Positions 57,653 through 64,000 of a DNA stretch of 64,000 nucleotides are shown in pieces (the stretch's first letter is position 1; every line of letters starts with the position of its first letter). The stretch comes from Pseudocercospora fijiensis CIRAD86. Taxonomy: Eukaryota > Ascomycota > Dothideomycetes > Mycosphaerellales > Mycosphaerellaceae. The position numbers were made by a program, and so were the translations under genes. The DNA is taken from contig NW_006921543.1 of assembly GCF_000340215.1 (NCBI RefSeq), positions 1,054,001 through 1,118,000 on the forward strand. Reading direction: 5' to 3'. Below the pieces are notes generated by a model. That model had not been told where the DNA came from, searched no databases, and saw only the letters and a list, made by a program, of their open reading frames with translations.

Positions 57653-60600
57653 CTAGGATCTATCGTTGCGGACTTCCTTTCTCATTCCCCAACCCTCAGG
57701 GACCCAGTCCTCCCTTTCTGACCGCCGCCCGTTCGCATCCAACAATGTCACAAGTCCCTTGGCAAGAATTTCTCTAACCGGGTCGTGTGCCAGACCTCTG
57801 CCAGTTTGTTCGGATAAAGAGCGGAAAGCTCTATTCAACATCCTGTCCTTAGCTTTCCTGAACTCCAAGACCAATTGCAACGCGTGTGCGCCGTGACCCA
57901 AGGTCTTGAAAGGCAGCCAGTCATCCATCATCAATTCCTGGAAGTTTCTCCTTGCTTCCAAGCGCCCGCCAAAGAGAAGAGCAGCTAGAGGCGGAACGAG
58001 GGTGGTGTCGCGCATGAACAACGTATTGCCGCTGACGTTGCGAGCGAGGGTTGTGAAAGCGTAGACTTGATCCTCAGCCGGCGCAGAAGGCCTGCCTTGA
58101 ATCGCATTCAAGGAGCTCGGGTGCATCATAACTTTATCTTCGGAGGCTGTGCGATGCAGGGGACCCCTTACATTCGTACCTCTGACGCCTATGTTGGGAT
58201 AGACTCCTGCCAGTAGTAAACATTTGACCAGATCTATGTTGCCCGAGTTCCGATTCAGCGCCCTGCCTCCGAATTCATGGCTCTCCGCAGTCATGTACGA
58301 TGGCACGTTCAGCAAACCTGCATCGACCAAATTCTGCTCGATCAGTTTTGCAGTCTGGTGAATCGCGCGGAACGCACCGAAATGTAGGAAACGTTCCTGA
58401 GCTCGGCTGAATGCTGCAGCTTGTCCATGGCGGTTCAAATAATGTCGCAACTCTTGAAAGCCCTTCAAGGCAGCAATGTGGTCTGAATCGGCCACGTTCA
58501 GATCCTCTCTCGCTCGTTTGGCTCGCACTCGTTCAGCCATCGGAGTCACGAACAGCGACCTCTCAGTACCCATTGAGCTAATGATAATCATGGGATCAAG
58601 ACAGCGGAAGATGATACCCAGCAAGACCATTTTCCCCAATGCGGGATGAACAGGGAGTTTGGAAAGCACAGCGCCCAGAGCAGTCAAGCTCTCATCAGAC
58701 GTCAGAGCTTCGATTGCTTTCAGATTCTCCAGGGCGACTTCTACGGCGTTGGAAGGCGGTGGCTCGATAGCCGCAGCAAGAAAGCTTGAGACTGATTCTT
58801 GAAAGCCCTGAGCCTTGATGGACAAGCACGTCTCCTGCAGGTCGGCGCGAAGCAACTCCGGCAGCCCAGAGGCTGACATGGCTTTCCTCCGCTCGAGGGA
58901 GTAGAGGGCGTAGTAATTACCACTCGACACGCGACCGGCTCGACCGGCTCGCTGTCGAGCGTTGGAATTGCTTTCCCATACTGTCTCTAGTGATGTGATG
59001 CGCTGAATGTGGTCATAACGGTTTTCTCGAAGCTTTCCAAGGTCGATAACATGTTTGACGTCAGGAACAGTGACGCTTGTCTCGGCAATGTTCGTCGAAA
59101 GAATGATCTTGCGACATCCGATTGGACTTGGCTCGAAGATTTGCCGTTGATTTTCCACAGGAACCGTTGAATGTAGCGAGTGGATCTGAAACGCATCTGC
59201 GTTCGCGAAGTCGACATCGAAGATTGGGCTTCGCATCAACAACTCCTCAGTCGCTGTGATTTCCTGGAGGCCTGGAAGGAAAGCCAGGATGGCTCCGTCA
59301 GAGGTCGTTTTGCAGATATGTGCTATGGTAGCGACAAGGAGTGCCACAGGTACAAGCCCCTCCTCTTTCCGCACAGCTTGTGACGTGGCTTCCTCCTGAT
59401 TAACGACTTGCGTTTTCTTCCAATCAATGCCCGATGGTGCAGAGCTTTCGTCGAGATCGAGTCTCGCGCGCTCAAATGCGCCCTCAGACTCAAGGTAGGC
59501 AGTCGTAGCATCTTTGTCGAAAGTGGCTAGATGCCAAAACTCTTTGGGGTGAGCTGTCAACAGTTCACCCAAGACATTACCTAGATATTTTTCTTTGACA
59601 GGGAACGTGCGACCGGGTACATCAAGGTGTGGACACGGCGCGAGCCTTCCATCGACCTGGTTCGGTAGATACGCCGAGAAGAGTTTGGTGTCCATTGTGG
59701 CCGACATCAGAATGACTTTGGGTATTTTCCGGCCCGCAGCTTGTCTGGCGCTGATTGCCTTTTTCAGCACTATGAGCAGGAAGTCGATAGAGATGTCGCG
59801 TTCGTGCACCTCGTCTATGACCAGATGCGATGTGTTGTCCATTACATCGTCAGCATCCCACTTCAGGCGCTCCAACAGCAGACCAGTGGTGCAGTAAGTG
59901 ATACTGCCTCCTAATTCAGGAAGCTTCGAATCTCCTCGAACCTGATAGCCAACCGACTGTCGTAACTGTTCACCTCGCTCTGCGGCCACTCGCTGAGCCA
60001 CAGAAGACGCGGCAAGACGTCGTGGCTGAGTGCAGATGATGTCGCAAGATCCTCCGTCTCCTCGCCGGATAGCGTCGTTGAGGATGATTTGAGGTACCTG
60101 TGTCGTCTTGCCTGAGCCAGTGGCGCCGACCACGATACTGTACACATGATCAGATACGAGATCAAGCACTTTGGACGAGTACTGGCTCATTGGCAATGCT
60201 GCCCTTGTCTCGCGCAGATTCACAGTGTCCGGGTCCTCCTCAAATCGCTTCAGGCGCTGTAGGAGCTGTTCGCTAGCCAGAGCTTTTGACGCTCGAACAC
60301 GTTGGCGGTCTCTGGGCTTTCCGACAAGTGTCTCAACTGCGGTCAAACTCTCTCGCTCATCTGGTAGACCTGCGTCTCTGGCCTCAACAAGAGTCTGTCG
60401 CATGATATCAATGGCATCAGAATCAACCCTTGCACGCACGGCGGCATGAGTTCCAAGAGATCTAGCAAGATTGCCATGGTTCAGATCCGTGGCGAATTCG
60501 GCAAGTATATCAGGCTCTCTGTGCGCAAGGTCAATTGCAGCCGTCAAGCATGCCACCTCTTCAGCAGCTTTCTTGGACTGCATTGTAACCCATCGACCAA

Positions 60601-62464
60601 CAGGCACGCCATCCAAAGTCAATAGACTCCTGGTACCAGTCCTACCGCCATAGCCAGTACTTTCGGTTTCGAATTCGAGGAAAGTTCGTCCCTTCCGCTT
60701 TCGGTAATATTCAATGAAGTCCCGAGCTGTTTTGGTGCTCAAAGCATGAAAGTTGCTGGGAGAGTCGAAGACCTCCCCTTGCCTGGAATGAAGCTCCTCA
60801 GCAGCGCGTTTGAAGGCGAGCAATGCGGCTACTTCAGCTTTTACGGTGGTGTCGCCATATGTGCTGACCTGGATGTTCTGCTCCGGCAGCTTGATCGAGA
60901 CTTGGACGACAGACTTCGCCTTGCCCCTGGCAAATTGGCTACGTATCCTACGCTTGAATAAACGTATGTCAAACTCAGGAACAAGTCCGAATTTCGCAGC
61001 GTAGTTGTACACTTCGACCTTGCCATCCTTCTCCTGCTTTATGAGGTCTTCCTGCACATCAACGAGCTCGATGTCTTCATCCGCCGCCAATGGCTCCGGA
61101 GTATTTTCTTTTTCCAAATCAGCACGTTTCCGCTTCGCAGCCGAAGCAGAGAAGAGCTCGGATATCGCGCCATTAGCATCCAACTTGGCCAGCATTGCCA
61201 CCCATGCGTCTTTCTTCGCTGTTTGTCTACTGCTACCGCGTCCAGTGCTACTCTCGTTGCAAATGCCGGGGATCCGCAGGTTGAGGGTGCAAATGAAATC
61301 GGTGTCTTCTGACGATATGGTGATCTGAGTCTCATGCGCCAAGTTCAGGGTTTGGCATCTGTTGTTGATCTCGGTTGAGATCATCGAAGCCTGAAACAAC
61401 CGGGAAGTGACATGGGCGTACTGCTCCTTCTCTTTGATGCTGTTCAACAGCGGGTACTCTTGCGCTTCTGAGTTTGTGACCTCCGACTTTGCGACCTCCG
61501 ACGTTGCGACCTCCGACTTTGTGGCTTCCAATTCGGCAAGAGCGCTGGTCTTTAGAGAGACCAACCGTTGCAAGACCCCTGACAAGTGACACTTGGAAAG
61601 AGCCAAAAGCCAGGCCGCAGATTCTGCCTTGGCCTTTGCTGGTCCAGCTCCAGTCACACTTAGGTGTCCATCATCAATGTGAAGTTTTAGAGAGCAGCGC
61701 CATTGGCTTTCGGTACCCAGCGAGTGAAATTCATAGTCGCAGCTATGTGTGATGCGAATGCCGGCATCAGAACACAGCTCGTACAGAGACGCTCGGGCCT
61801 GCCCGCCGGGAATCAGACTCTTCGTCAGACTTCTGGGATATCCCAAAGCTCGATGCTCCACTGCAGGCAATGTCAAATTTTGAGTGGCATAGATGTCAAT
61901 CACCCCTGACTCCTCGGAGGCAGCCTCTTCCAGGAGCTCAGCAATAGAAAGATCGGGATTGGGGACCAACGCTGCGATAGAATCTGGTGCCCGACTCGCC
62001 TTCGAGGAGGGGCGATCTCGAAGCATCTGTCGAATAGCAGCCGCAGGGTCTCGCGATGCCTTCGCCAGTATGAAGCTGCGTTTGAAACTGCGCGCCGAAG
62101 CGCGATTCGTGGGTCTGGTCAGCACACGACTCTGCAAATCGGCCAAAACGGCATTTTTTTCTGCTACAGTGGCCTTCGAGTGCCGGTGCAGAGCTTCTCG
62201 TGCAGCGTCCATGATCTCGTCCCATCGTAGTCGCGAGCCATCTTCGTCCGATCCCTTCTCCGGAGGAGGCTGGAAGACCTTGTCATTCTCACTGATATGG
62301 AGAGTTGCGTATGCGCGAGCCGAAGTCTCTAAGAATGATGCTTTCTTGGATGAGAGTCCGGCTGTGAGTCGTAGCGGGCCACGAGCCGATGCAACAATGC
62401 CAGACTTGATACATCTTGACCATAATTGAACCCGAACCGCTGGAGGCAGGTTGAGTAGGTTCAT
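57653..62464 (-). CDS. DEAH-box RNA helicase with dsRNA-binding-like N-terminus, probably mitochondrial
   Basis: 1603 residues, intronless. Helicase core: Walker A GATGSGKTT (780-788), D-E-V-H (884-887), S-A-T (921-923), NIAETSVTV (1125-1133) and QRAGRAGR (1171-1178), followed by HA2/OB-type C-terminal regions, as in the DHX9/DHX30/DHX36 group. The N-terminal half has at least three dsRNA-binding-like segments (about 225-290, 345-430, 485-555; e.g. A-K-A-E-S-A-A-W-L-L-A). The first 55 residues are rich in Arg, Ser, Ala and Leu with no acidic residue until position 46 and end R-A-Y-A-T-L-H, which looks like a mitochondrial presequence. A role in mitochondrial RNA or ribosome metabolism is inferred from that. 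Residues 314-333 are a short S-E-V-A/T repeat. The start is the first ATG of the frame. Confidence 0.85.
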   Translation of the reverse strand: MNLLNLPPAVRVQLWSRCIKSGIVASARGPLRLTAGLSSKKASFLETSARAYATLHISENDKVFQPPPEKGSDEDGSRLRWDEIMDAAREALHRHSKATVAEKNAVLADLQSRVLTRPTNRASARSFKRSFILAKASRDPAAAIRQMLRDRPSSKASRAPDSIAALVPNPDLSIAELLEEAASEESGVIDIYATQNLTLPAVEHRALGYPRSLTKSLIPGGQARASLYELCSDAGIRITHSCDYEFHSLGTESQWRCSLKLHIDDGHLSVTGAGPAKAKAESAAWLLALSKCHLSGVLQRLVSLKTSALAELEATKSEVATSEVAKSEVTNSEAQEYPLLNSIKEKEQYAHVTSRLFQASMISTEINNRCQTLNLAHETQITISSEDTDFICTLNLRIPGICNESSTGRGSSRQTAKKDAWVAMLAKLDANGAISELFSASAAKRKRADLEKENTPEPLAADEDIELVDVQEDLIKQEKDGKVEVYNYAAKFGLVPEFDIRLFKRRIRSQFARGKAKSVVQVSIKLPEQNIQVSTYGDTTVKAEVAALLAFKRAAEELHSRQGEVFDSPSNFHALSTKTARDFIEYYRKRKGRTFLEFETESTGYGGRTGTRSLLTLDGVPVGRWVTMQSKKAAEEVACLTAAIDLAHREPDILAEFATDLNHGNLARSLGTHAAVRARVDSDAIDIMRQTLVEARDAGLPDERESLTAVETLVGKPRDRQRVRASKALASEQLLQRLKRFEEDPDTVNLRETRAALPMSQYSSKVLDLVSDHVYSIVVGATGSGKTTQVPQIILNDAIRRGDGGSCDIICTQPRRLAASSVAQRVAAERGEQLRQSVGYQVRGDSKLPELGGSITYCTTGLLLERLKWDADDVMDNTSHLVIDEVHERDISIDFLLIVLKKAISARQAAGRKIPKVILMSATMDTKLFSAYLPNQVDGRLAPCPHLDVPGRTFPVKEKYLGNVLGELLTAHPKEFWHLATFDKDATTAYLESEGAFERARLDLDESSAPSGIDWKKTQVVNQEEATSQAVRKEEGLVPVALLVATIAHICKTTSDGAILAFLPGLQEITATEELLMRSPIFDVDFANADAFQIHSLHSTVPVENQRQIFEPSPIGCRKIILSTNIAETSVTVPDVKHVIDLGKLRENRYDHIQRITSLETVWESNSNARQRAGRAGRVSSGNYYALYSLERRKAMSASGLPELLRADLQETCLSIKAQGFQESVSSFLAAAIEPPPSNAVEVALENLKAIEALTSDESLTALGAVLSKLPVHPALGKMVLLGIIFRCLDPMIIISSMGTERSLFVTPMAERVRAKRAREDLNVADSDHIAALKGFQELRHYLNRHGQAAAFSRAQERFLHFGAFRAIHQTAKLIEQNLVDAGLLNVPSYMTAESHEFGGRALNRNSGNIDLVKCLLLAGVYPNIGVRGTNVRGPLHRTASEDKVMMHPSSLNAIQGRPSAPAEDQVYAFTTLARNVSGNTLFMRDTTLVPPLAALLFGGRLEARRNFQELMMDDWLPFKTLGHGAHALQLVLEFRKAKDRMLNRAFRSLSEQTGRGLAHDPVREILAKGLVTLLDANGRRSEREDWVPEGWGMRKEVRNDRS
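61470..61535 (-). repeat. Coding microrepeat in helicase gene
   Basis: Repeated GCGACCTCCGAC units encode the S-E-V-A/T repeats between two dsRNA-binding-like segments; a candidate for length variation between strains. Confidence 0.7.
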
Positions 62465-62803
62465 TATGGAAGTCTTCCTTCAAGCGTGTACATCCAAACC
62501 TCATCGTCCTTGAGTGGGAGATGTCAGAACCCTGATCTTATCATCGAATTAGCTGTCTTTGATGGTACAAAACCGTGTGTGGATGCGACTGAGATTCTTG
62601 GATTTCAGAAACGAGGTGGCGACAAAAAAGCAGTTTCGGCCGAGAATTCGCCGCTAGCCGAAGTACAAATCTACACGTATCAAACGCGCTAGAACGCGCG
62701 GCGATGTGATAGATGGCACACACACACACACACACACACCGGCACAGAATACTGTGTACGTAGAGGAGTTCGAGGTTGATAGAACAAAATAGGATACAGG
62801 CAT
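62465..62803. promoter_or_regulatory. Helicase promoter region and CDK 3' flank
   Basis: A 339-bp spacer with a (CA)n microsatellite. No specific promoter element identified. Confidence 0.4.
62717..62739. repeat. (CA)n microsatellite
   Basis: About 11 CA dinucleotides in a row, in RIP-free DNA. The intact CpA run shows directly that this block escaped RIP. Confidence 0.95.
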
Positions 62804-64000
62804 CTAAGCCAACTTGAGCTGGAAACCGCCACCTTTCTCTTCCGCCTCTCTGCCCTTGAATATGCTGCTGAAGTCCACCTCGCCTTGCAGGCCAGGCGCA
62901 GCACCACGAACGGGAGCATTTGGACTCGCGTGACGTCGTCTCCTCTCTTGGCCTGCCTTTGATGGGAATGTCGGAAACATCGCCGTGGGCTTCGGCCGCG
63001 GATCTTCTCTGAAGTATGCATGTTCCAGCATCTCCTTCGCAGTCGGTCGCTTCGAGGGGTCCAGGCTCAGCAGAGAGTCGAGAAGCTTGACACCAGCGTT
63101 CGTAAGATTTGAGAACTTAGAACGAATGATACTTCCTTGTGCGGTGCGGGAAGAAGGTAGTCGGAGACTCCGTGCGTTTGGTAGGCGTTTGAAACCAGGC
63201 CAGGTCTCATCGCTGGGTACACCGCAGAGCTCAAATATCTGCAGCAAAGAACGTTAACGGGGAAGGACAAGCAATAGCTATCTGTAAATTTCCAGTCGTC
63301 ATGACTGGATGTTCAACTCACCTTACTCAACTGGTCGACTTCATTCTTGCCTTGCAGAAGCGGATTCCGAGTCAGTAGCTCGCCAAATATGCAACCGATG
63401 CTCCACACATCGATTGCGGCGCCGTATGTAGTAGCTCCAAGCAACAGCTCTGGGGAGCGATACCAGAGCGTGACCACAAGCTGCGTGAGATTGGACGGCG
63501 CAGGCTCGCCCACGAACCGTGCCATGCCAAAATCCGCCAGCTTGATTTCGCCGCGATTGTTCATGAGTACATTGGACGTCTTCAGATCGCGGTGCAAGAT
63601 CCAGTGATCGTGTAGAAACTCCACTGCGCTGCCTAGTTGTAGCAAGAGCGTCTTGACTTCGCTCGGCATGAATGGCTCCTGCATCTCTTCTTGCAGTGTC
63701 TTCAGATCGTGTTCCAGAAAGTCCATAACGAGGTAGACGTCGCCTCTATTCTCCCGCTCGCCAGTCACCACCTCGCGCAAGTTGACAATGTGTCTATGCT
63801 TGGCGGCTTGTAGACATTGAATTTCGCGCAAAGCAGTGACTGGAAATCCTCCATCTCTTAACGGGTCGAGTTTCAGCTTCTTCAAAGCGACAATCTCACC
63901 CGTCGCCTCTTCTTTGGCTCGAAAGACGTAGCCATAGCTCCCCTCTTCGATGGCATTCAGCTTATCAAACCTCTCGACGGATCGGCATGGCTGCCAATTA
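62804..64000 (-). CDS. PITSLRE-type cyclin-dependent kinase (CDK11/Ppk23-like), 5' partial
   Basis: Exon 64000-63322 (continuing beyond the window) and exon 63238-62804, joined across an intron 63321-63239 (GTGAGT...GCTGCAG). Visible residues: C-R-S-V-E-R-F, glycine loop E-E-G-S-Y-G-Y-V, lysine in I-V-A-L-K-K-L, the PITSLRE-equivalent helix F-P-V-T-A-L-R-E, H-R-D-L-K-T-S-N, D-F-G, T-L-W-Y-R-S-P-E-L-L-L-G, and K-R-P-T-A. The C-terminal P-T-A-M-F-P-T-F-P-S-K resembles the CDK11 end. CDK11 proteins act with cyclin L in pre-mRNA splicing and transcription; S. pombe Ppk23 is the closest characterised fungal type. The N-terminal extension, if any, is outside the window. Confidence 0.88.

Noticed and set aside
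59595..62429. Plus-strand open frames inside the helicase gene
   Set aside because: Antisense shadows of a clear 1603-codon gene.

Overview
The window comes from a filamentous ascomycete (Pezizomycotina; the gene content would fit a dothideomycete, but I cannot fix the species). Evidence: short introns with GTATGT/GTAAGT donors and CTAAC-type branch sites; fungal housekeeping genes (RNA polymerase III subunit Rpc31, a DEAH helicase, a PITSLRE-type CDK); a Dal5-like transporter; and large repeat blocks carrying the mark of repeat-induced point mutation (RIP). In those blocks CpA/TpG is depleted, TpA is in excess and CpG is retained. TAG/TAA stops fall where homologues have Gln or Trp, and Cys/His codons of zinc sites have become Tyr.

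Layout. (1) 1-11.6 kb: an unrecognised RIP-mutated ORF, then a minus-strand Ty3/gypsy element with Gag zinc knuckle, protease, RT, RNase H and integrase. (2) 11.6-30.2 kb: two inverted copies of a chromodomain Ty3/gypsy element, tail to tail, forming an interrupted palindrome. One LTR is split by a 9.9-kb hAT transposon (12249-22174) with 20-bp TIRs and an exact 8-bp target-site duplication. (3) 30.2-38.5 kb: assembly gap, Fot1/pogo relic, tandem repeats, Tc1/mariner relic. (4) 38.5-43.1 kb: an unmutated island with a frameshifted MFS transporter and a secreted cysteine-containing protein. (5) 43.1-53.5 kb: a RIP-mutated minus-strand Helitron (Rep + PIF1-like helicase). (6) 53.5-55.0 kb: dispersed repeat and a MITE. 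(7) 55.0-64 kb: ordinary gene space with Rpc31, a 1603-aa DEAH helicase and CDK11/Ppk23-like kinase, all on the minus strand.

The most unusual object is the hAT element. Besides a recognisable hAT transposase it carries two genes with histone H3 folds: one retaining an H3-like tail and one with CENP-A-like features. It also carries an unknown basic protein and a small helical minus-strand ORF. Predicted introns of its genes contain runs of a palindromic AGCCGGCT-type repeat. In the H3-like gene, splicing out that repeat joins the conserved G-T-V-A-L-R segment in frame. All these genes are now broken by RIP, so any function belongs to active relatives, not to this copy.

Positions in RIP-mutated regions are hand-read and approximate (tens of bases) unless a splice site, TIR or codon is named.
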